Part shown: one piece after another, positions 29,069 to 37,395 of the stretch
How positions within the stretch are numbered: position 1 is the stretch's first letter
Layout of the letters: each line of letters starts with the position of its first letter
Source: DATCHW01 sp036508135
GTDB taxonomy: Bacteria; Bacteroidota; Ignavibacteria; Tepidaquicellales; Tepidaquicellaceae
Assembly: GCA_036508135.1 (NCBI GenBank)
Contig: DATCHW010000085.1
Location: 1-45,389 of the forward strand
Direction of reading: 5' to 3'
DNA: 45,389 nt
The notes under the pieces: model-generated
Told to the model about the DNA's origin: nothing
What the model saw: the letters and a program-made list of their open reading frames with translations, nothing else
Database searches by the model: none
Position numbers and translations under genes: made by a program

Positions 29069-30421
29069 ATGAAAAACTTTAAAATAATAAGACAAATTGA
29101 ACTATCGGTATGTGCAATACTCTTAGTTATCCTGATTAATTCTTCGTTTTTATTTTCTCAGGATGATGATAGAAGCCTTGATATTGCATACAACTATTTA
29201 AACACCGGGAAAACAAATGAGGCAATCACGATTTTTGAAAACCACTTAAAATCTAACCCTGATGATATGCAAATAAATCTTCAGTTAGCTTATGCATATA
29301 AACAAATCGGAGAAAATGAAAAAGCAATAGATTATTTCAAATACGTCTCTACGAAATCCTCAGATTCTAAAGAAATTACTATAGCAAATACAGAAATTGA
29401 AAACCTGAAGATAAATAAACAAGTTAATGTTTCCGTTACGGATAACGAACTTGAAAAAGGATATGCTTATATAAATGATAAAAATTATACTAAAGCAATT
29501 GAAATATTTGAAAACTACAAACTCAAGCATCCTGACAACTCCAAAATAAATCTGCAGCTTGGTTATTTATATTCTGAGCAGAAATCTTACGATAAAGCAT
29601 TGGACTGTTTTGAAAATGTAGAATCAAACTCTAAAAGTCCGGAAGAAGTAGAGAAAGCCGCACAATCAAAGTATTATCTGACAGAAATTGTCACCCGGAA
29701 CTCGTCCAAATCGATGAGTATTTATTTCTACAATTTATACGATACTTACTATCAAAATTATATTTCAAGTTTTATCGGTCACTTAAGCTTCAAACTTGTA
29801 AAAAACACCTATACAGGATTATATGCAGATGGAAATATGGATTCCCGTTCAAAATCCGGAAATATCTATAATGACAGATACTTTGAAACCGGCGGGTTCT
29901 TTAAATATATGCTTAACGATAATCTCGGTTTTGAGTTAAGAGCCGGATTTGTTCGTGAAATAGATTTCAATAAAAACAGTTTTAATTTCAAACCAATAGT
30001 GTTTGCAGGAACAAGATTCGGTGATCCTGCTTATTTTTCGGGATCAAAAAGTATAAAATCTGAATTTCTATATTTGGATGTATTCTCAATGGGATTATAT
30101 GATTATAAGTTCAGGAATGTTTTTGGTCAGTTACAATTAAAAGAAGTTTTAAGAACAATGACGGGCGGATATTCTTATCTGGAATTCTACCTGAATCAGT
30201 CACTTTTTGCTGACAGTAAAAAATTTGATTATAACAATTATGCCGAAATAGGTGCAGGGATAAACTTTAAACCAAATCTGATGAACTTTCCGGTTTTATT
30301 CCTGGAAGCAACGAATAAATTTTTTATTATAGGTCAGGAAGGTCTGTACTTTCAAGGTCCTGCAAAAAGTACCTTTCAGGTGAAAGCAGGATTTTTATTA
30401 AATTTTAATTCAAAATTATGA
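29069..30421 (+). CDS. Outer-membrane TPR / beta-barrel protein, NfrA-like exopolysaccharide export component
   Basis: Signal peptide (about 1-30), then five or so tetratricopeptide repeats (about 33-200; NYLNTGKTNEAITIFENHLK and similar). A C-terminal half of alternating aromatic beta-strands follows (from about 215, ending LLNFNSKL), typical of an outer-membrane barrel. This TPR-plus-barrel plan is shared with NfrA, PgaA and YaiO. The stop overlaps the next gene's ATG by 4 bp, so it is coupled to an NfrB-like glycosyltransferase. By analogy with the E. coli NfrA/NfrB/WecB pathway, it would move a secreted glycan to the surface. The barrel assignment is from strand pattern only. Confidence 0.7.
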   Translation: MKNFKIIRQIELSVCAILLVILINSSFLFSQDDDRSLDIAYNYLNTGKTNEAITIFENHLKSNPDDMQINLQLAYAYKQIGENEKAIDYFKYVSTKSSDSKEITIANTEIENLKINKQVNVSVTDNELEKGYAYINDKNYTKAIEIFENYKLKHPDNSKINLQLGYLYSEQKSYDKALDCFENVESNSKSPEEVEKAAQSKYYLTEIVTRNSSKSMSIYFYNLYDTYYQNYISSFIGHLSFKLVKNTYTGLYADGNMDSRSKSGNIYNDRYFETGGFFKYMLNDNLGFELRAGFVREIDFNKNSFNFKPIVFAGTRFGDPAYFSGSKSIKSEFLYLDVFSMGLYDYKFRNVFGQLQLKEVLRTMTGGYSYLEFYLNQSLFADSKKFDYNNYAEIGAGINFKPNLMNFPVLFLEATNKFFIIGQEGLYFQGPAKSTFQVKAGFLLNFNSKL

Positions 30422-31869
30422 TAAACGAAATTTTCCAGGTTTTGCTTTGGGCTACTGCAATCTTACTTGTTGTCAGCGGTATTGATGATCTGTACCTGGA
30501 TTTACTTTACTGGTTATTAAAGGGAAGACACAAGAGTAAATTTCCGGATTTTTCCAGAATGCACGATAAACCTGAAAAACCAATCGCAATTTTCTTAGGC
30601 GCCTGGAATGAATCGGGAGTGATCGGAAGAACCCTGAGTTATGCAATTAGAAATATTAAGTACAATAATTTCAGGATATTTGTAGGAGTATATCCGAATG
30701 ATGCAAAAACCATAAAAGCGGTAAAAGAAATTTCATTGAAAGACCCGAGAGTGATAGCTTGCATCAATCCTCAAAATGGTCCTACTACCAAAGCAGATAA
30801 TCTGAATAGTCTGTATGCAGGTTTATGCGAATATGAAAAAGTTTACGGTGAATTTGAGATTCTGATTGTACACGATGCTGAAGACTTCATTCATCCTTTT
30901 TCAATGAAACTTTACAATTTTCTGATTGGATACAAAGGTTATCATGGTGTTCAAATACCGGTAATTCCTATTAAAAGTAAACTCGGAAAATTATATCACC
31001 GTACTTATTGCGATGCATTTGCAGAAATACACACAAAAGATATGATAGTACGGCAGGGAATGGGAACATTTATTCCTTTTTCGGGAACCGGAATGGGCTT
31101 TCATCGAAAAGCGATAACTTTTCTTGATATGTATTACAATAAAATAAAAAACAACAATCAACGCGATGATAAATTGTTACCAAATGAATTCCATGATGAA
31201 AATGGCGGGAAAATCGAACTAACAGAAGCTTTCTTCAACAATAACGAGGAAACTGTAAATGTCCCGCTCCACTCCAATAACACTAATTATCACGATGATC
31301 CTTTTCATAGTTTAATAAGGTCAAATTCTAATTATAAAAGGTCAACTCAAAAAGTTATTAGACGATATACTACTTTGTTTGTTACTTTTATTGTTTTTGG
31401 TATCGGATTTCTAATCTACAAAGGGAATTTTGAAAATGACAATAATTTCATCGGAGTAGCATATGGCAAAGGTTTCTTCTTCCAGAATGTATATGCAGGA
31501 GACAAAAATACTTCTGATTATAATTATCTTCCCTCCCCGTTTGATACTAGTATAAATAATAATCCGGAAAAGAATATTGATTTAATGTTCCTTCCCGCTG
31601 AAAAAGATAAATATGATAAAGAATATGACGTGGTTTATATCGCTCTTGAAGATGGTAAGTTTGGAATTCAGGAATCAGTATGGAGTTCTATAAATGCTTC
31701 AAGCGACCGTCTGAACTTAATATTGCACAACCCTTCTTTCAACTATCTGAAAGGATATATAGAAAAAGCAGACAAATCCGATAAACCTTTATACAAAGTC
31801 ATTATCGGTGGATTTAATAATATTAACGAAGCTCATAAATACACAATAAAAATAAGAAAACAATTTTAA
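30418..31869 (+). CDS. N-terminal half of an NfrB-like GT2 glycosyltransferase with a membrane/SPOR-like tail
   Basis: Residues 1-237 match the first half of NfrB-type family 2 glycosyltransferases: a membrane helix (8-32), GAWNESGVIG (donor binding), HDAED (D153, D156, the DxD-type site) and PFSGTGMGF (221-228). At the point where NfrB would go on to its TED motif, the protein diverges. It has an Asn-rich linker (about 240-310), a membrane helix (about 317-335), an unassigned domain, and a final YKVIIGGFNNINEAHKYTIK that resembles a SPOR repeat. Topology would place the SPOR-like part in the periplasm, where such domains bind peptidoglycan. The missing TED and QxxRW motifs are in the next gene, 31 bp downstream. 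Confidence 0.8.
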   Translation: MINEIFQVLLWATAILLVVSGIDDLYLDLLYWLLKGRHKSKFPDFSRMHDKPEKPIAIFLGAWNESGVIGRTLSYAIRNIKYNNFRIFVGVYPNDAKTIKAVKEISLKDPRVIACINPQNGPTTKADNLNSLYAGLCEYEKVYGEFEILIVHDAEDFIHPFSMKLYNFLIGYKGYHGVQIPVIPIKSKLGKLYHRTYCDAFAEIHTKDMIVRQGMGTFIPFSGTGMGFHRKAITFLDMYYNKIKNNNQRDDKLLPNEFHDENGGKIELTEAFFNNNEETVNVPLHSNNTNYHDDPFHSLIRSNSNYKRSTQKVIRRYTTLFVTFIVFGIGFLIYKGNFENDNNFIGVAYGKGFFFQNVYAGDKNTSDYNYLPSPFDTSINNNPEKNIDLMFLPAEKDKYDKEYDVVYIALEDGKFGIQESVWSSINASSDRLNLILHNPSFNYLKGYIEKADKSDKPLYKVIIGGFNNINEAHKYTIKIRKQF

Positions 31870-31900
31870 AAAAACTTTCAACTAAAATTTTAAAAATCAG

Positions 31901-33697
31901 ATGAAGAATACGATTTACGATACACAGAATATCACTCTCGCAGAAAAACTTATAATGATTATCCGGGAGAATTCAAAAAAGGAAAGCGGCAAGCATTTAT
32001 TAAACCGGGTTAATAATATCATCCGGTGGAATCAAATGACCGATATTGTAACTAACTCTCTGGCTGATTCAAATAACGGCGAATATAAAAATTACAAAAT
32101 CGAGGAATTGCTGAAATGCATCGTTCTTGAAAAAATATTCAATTATTCAGAATATAAACTTTACGTGGAAGTTACTGAAAAAGAAAATTTCCGGAATTTT
32201 ATCGGACTTAATTCATCAAAAGAGATTCCCAGGGTTAAAATTATCGCCTCGTTCCGTAATTTTCTCGAGCAGAAAGGTTTATATAATATTATTTTTAATA
32301 AGTTCAATGAAGAACTGCTTGATGCAAAATCAGAAATTTTAGACTACAGCAAAAGAATTGGTGAAAAAGTGCAGATTGACCTGAAGGGTATTGAAACCGT
32401 CAGTGAAAATCTTCCCGAAAGCAATATTATAGGAATAGAAGACCGTATTCGTAAATTATATGAGGAAAAACTCTCAGCGATTCTCATAGGTGCTGACTTT
32501 GAAAATGCAGGCGATCTTAAAGAAAAACTCCTTAGTATAAAAACACAAATTGAAAATCTGTCAGATCAGAAATTTGATCCTGCTTCCGGAGAGTATAAGA
32601 AATTGCTGGATGTAGAAAACAACCTGCATAATATCGGTTTTATTACGGATGATTTGGAAAAAATCAAAATGTTTAAAAGTGAATCAGATGATAATCATTC
32701 AGAACCGGATAAAAAACTTTACAATAAAATAATTAATTCATTCTTTCACTCTCTTGATGAAAATGGCACTAAAACAGATGACGAAATTACAACAAAGAAT
32801 GCAGATGCAGAGAATGTTATCAGCGATAAATTAAAATATGCTGATAAATTAATAAGCAATTTGAAAGAAAGTTTAAATAGTTTATTTGAAATTCCTGTCT
32901 CGAAAGAAAAAGAAAACCTGCCCGAAGTTACCGAAGAAATTTCTAAGCATGAAGTAATTGAAAAAATTATTAAAGACTCCGATGAAGAAAAAGAAAAGGA
33001 AATTGTAACTGAAGCGATAAAAATAATTGAAAAGGGCATTCAGATTCACGAACCGATCGTTATTAATCCCGGACTTAAAAAAGAGGGGATTTTCAACGAT
33101 GAAAATCTGACCGAGGATTATGAACTTGGTTTCCGGTTTCATCAGCTCGGACTTAAAACGGGATTTTTCAATGTGAAACTCGATAGCCATAATGAATCCA
33201 CAAGAATATCTACTGCAGAATTTTTCCCCAACACATTCTGGGGTTCTGTAAAGCAAAGGTCAAGATGGATTGCGGGAATTTGCCTGCAGAACTGGAAGGC
33301 ACATAAATGGAAAGGTAATTTGACCACAAAATATTTTCTCTTCAGGGATAGAAAACCACTTTTCAGTCTGCTTGGAGCATTTCTCTCGAATATTATTTTC
33401 ATTTATCTGATATATGCCGTTATCTGCAATATCTTTCAAATCGGTAATGCAGTTTTACTTGTAAAATCATCCTCCGTTTTATGGTATTTGATAGTTGCAA
33501 ATCTTCTGTTTATGATTTCAAGAGCAACACACAGGTTTGTATTCACTTATAATTGGTACGGATTCAAATTTGCTTTCTTCAGTTTATCCCGTTTATTTGT
33601 CGATACCTTTGTAAATTTCTTTGCAGTTCTAAGAGCTGTTAAAGTTTTCCGCCAGACAAAGAAAAAAGTTGTCTGGGATTCAACGACTCATTATTAA
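31901..33697 (+). CDS. C-terminal half of an NfrB-like GT2 glycosyltransferase fused to an IS5-type transposase N-terminal domain
   Basis: Residues about 35-141 resemble the N-terminal (DUF772-type) domain of IS5-family transposases: YKIEELLKCIVLEKIFNYSE, FRNFIGLNSSKEIP and FRNFLEQKGLYNIIFNKFN. No DDE catalytic domain follows. Instead there is a charged helical region (about 150-385), then the second half of the glycosyltransferase from about 396: LTEDYELGFR (TED 404-406) and KQRSRW (Q452, R455, W456). Four or so membrane helices follow, with an end (VWDSTTHY) that matches NfrB just before its c-di-GMP-binding MshEN domain. That regulatory domain is absent. It has its own ATG and can only be active together with the previous protein. 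Confidence 0.78.
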   Translation: MKNTIYDTQNITLAEKLIMIIRENSKKESGKHLLNRVNNIIRWNQMTDIVTNSLADSNNGEYKNYKIEELLKCIVLEKIFNYSEYKLYVEVTEKENFRNFIGLNSSKEIPRVKIIASFRNFLEQKGLYNIIFNKFNEELLDAKSEILDYSKRIGEKVQIDLKGIETVSENLPESNIIGIEDRIRKLYEEKLSAILIGADFENAGDLKEKLLSIKTQIENLSDQKFDPASGEYKKLLDVENNLHNIGFITDDLEKIKMFKSESDDNHSEPDKKLYNKIINSFFHSLDENGTKTDDEITTKNADAENVISDKLKYADKLISNLKESLNSLFEIPVSKEKENLPEVTEEISKHEVIEKIIKDSDEEKEKEIVTEAIKIIEKGIQIHEPIVINPGLKKEGIFNDENLTEDYELGFRFHQLGLKTGFFNVKLDSHNESTRISTAEFFPNTFWGSVKQRSRWIAGICLQNWKAHKWKGNLTTKYFLFRDRKPLFSLLGAFLSNIIFIYLIYAVICNIFQIGNAVLLVKSSSVLWYLIVANLLFMISRATHRFVFTYNWYGFKFAFFSLSRLFVDTFVNFFAVLRAVKVFRQTKKKVVWDSTTHY

Positions 33698-33719
33698 ATT
33701 TAAAAAACATTAAAGTAAA

Positions 33720-34874
33720 ATGAAAACTACGGATATAAATTTTGAACCCGAAATAATAAAAGGAAAAAAAATTATTCTTTTTGTATTAGGTACCAGGCCC
33801 GAGATAATTAAACTTTTTATCTTATACAGGGTATTACAAAATTCAGACGAGTTCTATCCTGTGCTTTTTAATTCTGCACAGCAAACAATATCAGATAATA
33901 TTTTATCATACCTTGACTTGAAATTTGATATAACTGCCGATGAGATACCGGGTCGTTCACCGGATCTTAGTCTCTTTGTATCTCATTTGCTGAATAATCT
34001 GAACCAAAAATTTAATTCAAAATCTGTTATAAGAAAAGAGGATATTCACGGATTGATTATTCAGGGAGATACTGCTTCTGCTTATAGCGGTGCATTATGG
34101 GGATTCCTGAACGGGATTCCTGTGTTTCATGTCGAAGCAGGCTTAAGAACTTTTGACCACCAGAACCCTTTTCCGGAAGAGTTTTACCGTGAATCAATTG
34201 CCCGCTCATCAAGTTTGAATTTTTGTCCGACTCCTATCAGTTATAATAATTTAATCAGAGAAGGTGTAAATGAGGAAAAGAATTTCGTTGTCGGGAATAC
34301 AATTAATGATGCTATGTTAACTTTTATAAACGATGAAAAAATTAAATATTCGGAATTCGGAAATTTCATTTTAAGTACTCTTCACAGAAGAGAAAACTGG
34401 AATAATGTTTCTGATTATGCGAGGATTTTATACGATTTGGCAAAAGAAGATAAAACCGATAAAAAAATACTCCATCTGCTTCACCCAAATCCGGAAATCC
34501 GGAAAAGTTTTTATTCACAGTTAAAAGGCGATATGCCTGATAATCTTATTATCTCGGAACCGGAAAACGATTATTTCAAAATGCTGAGATTAGTTAAAAA
34601 CAGTCATTCTATATTGTCAGATTCCGGTGGTCTGCAGGAAGAATCTTTATTCTTTAATATACCATGCGGAGTTATGAGGAAGGTTACGGAAAGACCTGAA
34701 GTTCTTGAAAAGAACGCAAAACTCCTTCCTTTTGAATACAAAGAAGTATCTGATTTCCTTGACTATTCGGAAGATTACCGCAAAACAAACACTGCGGAAT
34801 TCGATTTTACTTATGGTAAAGGAAATACAAGCGAAAAAATATATCAAGAACTTAAAAAGTTTTATAAAATCTAA
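33720..34874 (+). CDS. wecB: UDP-N-acetylglucosamine 2-epimerase (non-hydrolysing)
   Basis: Interconverts UDP-GlcNAc and UDP-ManNAc in the cytoplasm. The motifs are GTRPEIIK, QGDTASAYSGAL, HVEAGLRTFD, STLHRRENW, LHPNPEIR and SDSGGLQEES, giving the two-Rossmann GT-B-like fold and its catalytic residues; 384 residues is normal. It follows the split glycosyltransferase by 22 bp. In E. coli, WecB supplies UDP-ManNAc to the NfrB glycosyltransferase, so the pairing here points to a ManNAc-containing exopolysaccharide. The gene symbol is by reaction; orthology to wecB rather than mnaA or epsC-type epimerases is not proven. Confidence 0.9.
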   Translation: MKTTDINFEPEIIKGKKIILFVLGTRPEIIKLFILYRVLQNSDEFYPVLFNSAQQTISDNILSYLDLKFDITADEIPGRSPDLSLFVSHLLNNLNQKFNSKSVIRKEDIHGLIIQGDTASAYSGALWGFLNGIPVFHVEAGLRTFDHQNPFPEEFYRESIARSSSLNFCPTPISYNNLIREGVNEEKNFVVGNTINDAMLTFINDEKIKYSEFGNFILSTLHRRENWNNVSDYARILYDLAKEDKTDKKILHLLHPNPEIRKSFYSQLKGDMPDNLIISEPENDYFKMLRLVKNSHSILSDSGGLQEESLFFNIPCGVMRKVTERPEVLEKNAKLLPFEYKEVSDFLDYSEDYRKTNTAEFDFTYGKGNTSEKIYQELKKFYKI

Positions 34875-34907
34875 AAAATGGATGAATACATCCAATGGAG
34901 AAATCAA

Positions 34908-36965
34908 ATGTCTGAAAAATTCAAATCAATAATCGCTTTAAATTTTATTCTGCTGTTCTTTTTTGTAATAGCAGTCAATGCGCAGGATTCTAAGGTCAAC
35001 AGAGTCTTACATAAAGTACATAATGACTCGTATCAATTTCCAAAATTGCCGCTTATCAAAAATCCCAATATGAATTTGAATTTATATACTGTGATAAAGC
35101 AGGATTTTACCATCACATTGAGGGATAATGTTATTCTCGATTGTTCAAAATTTTATCCGAATGTATCTAACCCGTTTTTGCCGAACGGATATCCCGGAGT
35201 GATAATGTGCCACGGCTTTGGCGATAGGAAAGAAACCCTCGAAGGATTTGCATCTGCTCAAGCTTCTTATGGTTATTGTGTCTATACTTTCAGTATGCGT
35301 GGTCAGGGACATTCCGGCGGATTCTCCAATCTGATTAGTATTACCGAAGCTCAGGACCTGATTGAATTTGTAAACTATGTGAAGCATGATCAGCCCTCAG
35401 GATTAGATAGCAGCAACGTTTTGATTATGGGAGGCTCACAGGGAGGTATCATACCTTATATGGCTGCTTGCAATGGTATGAAAGTAAAAACAATTATTTC
35501 AGCACTCGCATCACCGGAATTTGCTACAAGCTGGATTGAAAACGGCTCAATTAAAATGACTCTTTTATGGACAGTAAGTTATACTCCGGATACTGTTCAG
35601 TATTCGAATCAGGTGAAAGCTATACAAAATTGGATTTATTCAAGTGCAGCAGATAAATGGGACAGCCTTGCACACTGGATGCCAATTAACAGGGACTTTA
35701 AAAATCAGGTCTCTCAAAATACTATTCCGATTATGCTGGAAAATAGCTGGCAGGATTATTTTTTTAATGCTTTTGGTAATATAAACAGCATCCCAAACTT
35801 AACATCACCTAAAAGATATTATTTCGGAGCCGTGCAAGGACACGGAGGTGATACCAGCTGGACAGAAAATATTTGGCACATGAATTTTTTCAATGAATGG
35901 TTTTTCTATTGGTTATTCAATATTGATAATCAAATTCCAACGAGACCTTTGTATCATTATGCGTCAAGCACTTACCCGTTGAATAATGTCGGAATGTGGA
36001 CATTTGTACACGATAGTGTTTCAGTCTGGCCCCCGAGCGGAATCTCCGGTCTGAAGCTGTATTTTAACCCGGCCGGGAAATTGAATACTTCTCCTAATAC
36101 AAACAGTAACAATTTTGTTAATCTGAATAATACTGTTACCGGTGGGTTAACTATGCTGCAGGCAGTGGATATGGAGTTCACGGGGACACAATTTAATACA
36201 CAGTTTAAGAAGTCTCAACTGGTTTTTGATTCACCTACGCTCGCTACAAATTTGAAAATGACAGGAACACCTGCAATTAACGTTGATTATTCTTCAAATA
36301 CAACTGTAGCACAATATAATTATCAGATTTATGAAGTCAATAATTCTGTTGCAAAACTTGTAACAAGAATTAATTATACTGACAGAAAAAATGTAGTCAA
36401 TACCAGAAAGACTAAATCTGTCACGGGAAATTCACACTCCCATATTTTTCAAAAAGGTGATAAAATACGTATAATACTTACAAATCTTGATACTTCTCCC
36501 GGGGCTGATTCATTATTTCTTGCAACAAATCCTTTTGTGTTACCTGTAATGAAAAATGGCGTTAGTAAATTTTACTTAAGCAGAAATAACTTTATTACTC
36601 TGCCGGTTCAATTGTCACTCGCAAATTTTGCCGGTGCAGGGATTTTTAATGACGAGGGTTCTGTTACTTCTACAAATAGCAGTAATCCGGTTCCTCTGAC
36701 TTTCAACTTAAACCAAAATTATCCTAATCCGTTTAATCCTTCAACATCGATTGCATATTCGATTCCGAAAGATGCTTTCGTAATTTTAAAAGTATATGAT
36801 ATTACAGGCAAAGAAGTTGCATCATTGGTAAATCAGCAGGTATCTGCCGGAAATTATACCGTAAACTTCAATGCGGATACTTATCGCTTATCAAGCGGAA
36901 TATATTTCTATAAACTCTCTGCGGGTAACGAAGTAACCGTGAAAAAACTTACACTGATAAAATAA
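34908..36965 (+). CDS. Secreted alpha/beta-hydrolase (CocE/X-Pro peptidase-like) with T9SS sorting domain
   Basis: Signal peptide, then an alpha/beta-hydrolase: CHGFGDRKET oxyanion region, FSMRGQGHSGG, and the nucleophile elbow GGSQGG with Ser177. The NSWQDYF and VQGHGGDTSW segments may give the acid and His. A beta-rich middle domain like the C-terminal jelly-roll of CocE/NonD esterases follows, and then a T9SS domain (LNQNYPNPFNPSTSI to KKLTLIK). The start at 34908 is preferred over 34878 because GGAG lies 7 bp before it. It is close behind wecB and may be cotranscribed; cleaving or modifying the exported polymer is possible but unproven. Confidence 0.82.
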   Translation: MSEKFKSIIALNFILLFFFVIAVNAQDSKVNRVLHKVHNDSYQFPKLPLIKNPNMNLNLYTVIKQDFTITLRDNVILDCSKFYPNVSNPFLPNGYPGVIMCHGFGDRKETLEGFASAQASYGYCVYTFSMRGQGHSGGFSNLISITEAQDLIEFVNYVKHDQPSGLDSSNVLIMGGSQGGIIPYMAACNGMKVKTIISALASPEFATSWIENGSIKMTLLWTVSYTPDTVQYSNQVKAIQNWIYSSAADKWDSLAHWMPINRDFKNQVSQNTIPIMLENSWQDYFFNAFGNINSIPNLTSPKRYYFGAVQGHGGDTSWTENIWHMNFFNEWFFYWLFNIDNQIPTRPLYHYASSTYPLNNVGMWTFVHDSVSVWPPSGISGLKLYFNPAGKLNTSPNTNSNNFVNLNNTVTGGLTMLQAVDMEFTGTQFNTQFKKSQLVFDSPTLATNLKMTGTPAINVDYSSNTTVAQYNYQIYEVNNSVAKLVTRINYTDRKNVVNTRKTKSVTGNSHSHIFQKGDKIRIILTNLDTSPGADSLFLATNPFVLPVMKNGVSKFYLSRNNFITLPVQLSLANFAGAGIFNDEGSVTSTNSSNPVPLTFNLNQNYPNPFNPSTSIAYSIPKDAFVILKVYDITGKEVASLVNQQVSAGNYTVNFNADTYRLSSGIYFYKLSAGNEVTVKKLTLIK

Positions 36966-37002
36966 TGTTAAATAATAAACATAAAATTTTTTTAAAAATT
37001 AA

Positions 37003-37284
37003 CTCTCAAATAAATTTGAAGTATCACAGAATTATCCGAACCCTTTTAACCCGGTAACAAAAATTGATTATCAACTGCCGGAAAATGGGAAAGTGAAATT
37101 AGTAATTTACGATATGCTTGGCAGGGAAGTGAAAAACCTTGTTAATGAAGCGGAAACCTCAGGATTTCACACTGCAGAGTTCGATACAAGCAGCCTTGCA
37201 AGCGCAAATTACATATACAGATTATCTTTTGAAAGCAGTAATAATAAGATTTTACTTACAAAGAATATGATATTAATAAAATAG
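37003..37284 (+). pseudogene. Orphan T9SS sorting-domain fragment
   Basis: Reading from just after a stop at 37000-37002, the frame gives KFEVSQNYPNPFNPVTKIDY and ends KNMILIK: one complete T9SS type A domain with nothing in front of it. There is no signal peptide, and only a GTG inside the domain. It lies 37 bp after an intact T9SS gene and is probably what remains of a deleted neighbour. Confidence 0.75.
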
Positions 37285-37395
37285 TTTTACTGTCTTGTTA
37301 AAAAATAAGATTAAATATTTCAGGGTTTATTGCTTTCTTAAAATTAAAAGTTGATAAAAAATTAAATAAATTAAAAAAAAATAAATGAATTAAAT

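Noticed and set aside
31866..31905. Single frameshift or sequencing error explaining the split glycosyltransferase
   Set aside because: The two halves are separated by hundreds of extra coding residues on both sides of the gap, not by one or two bases.
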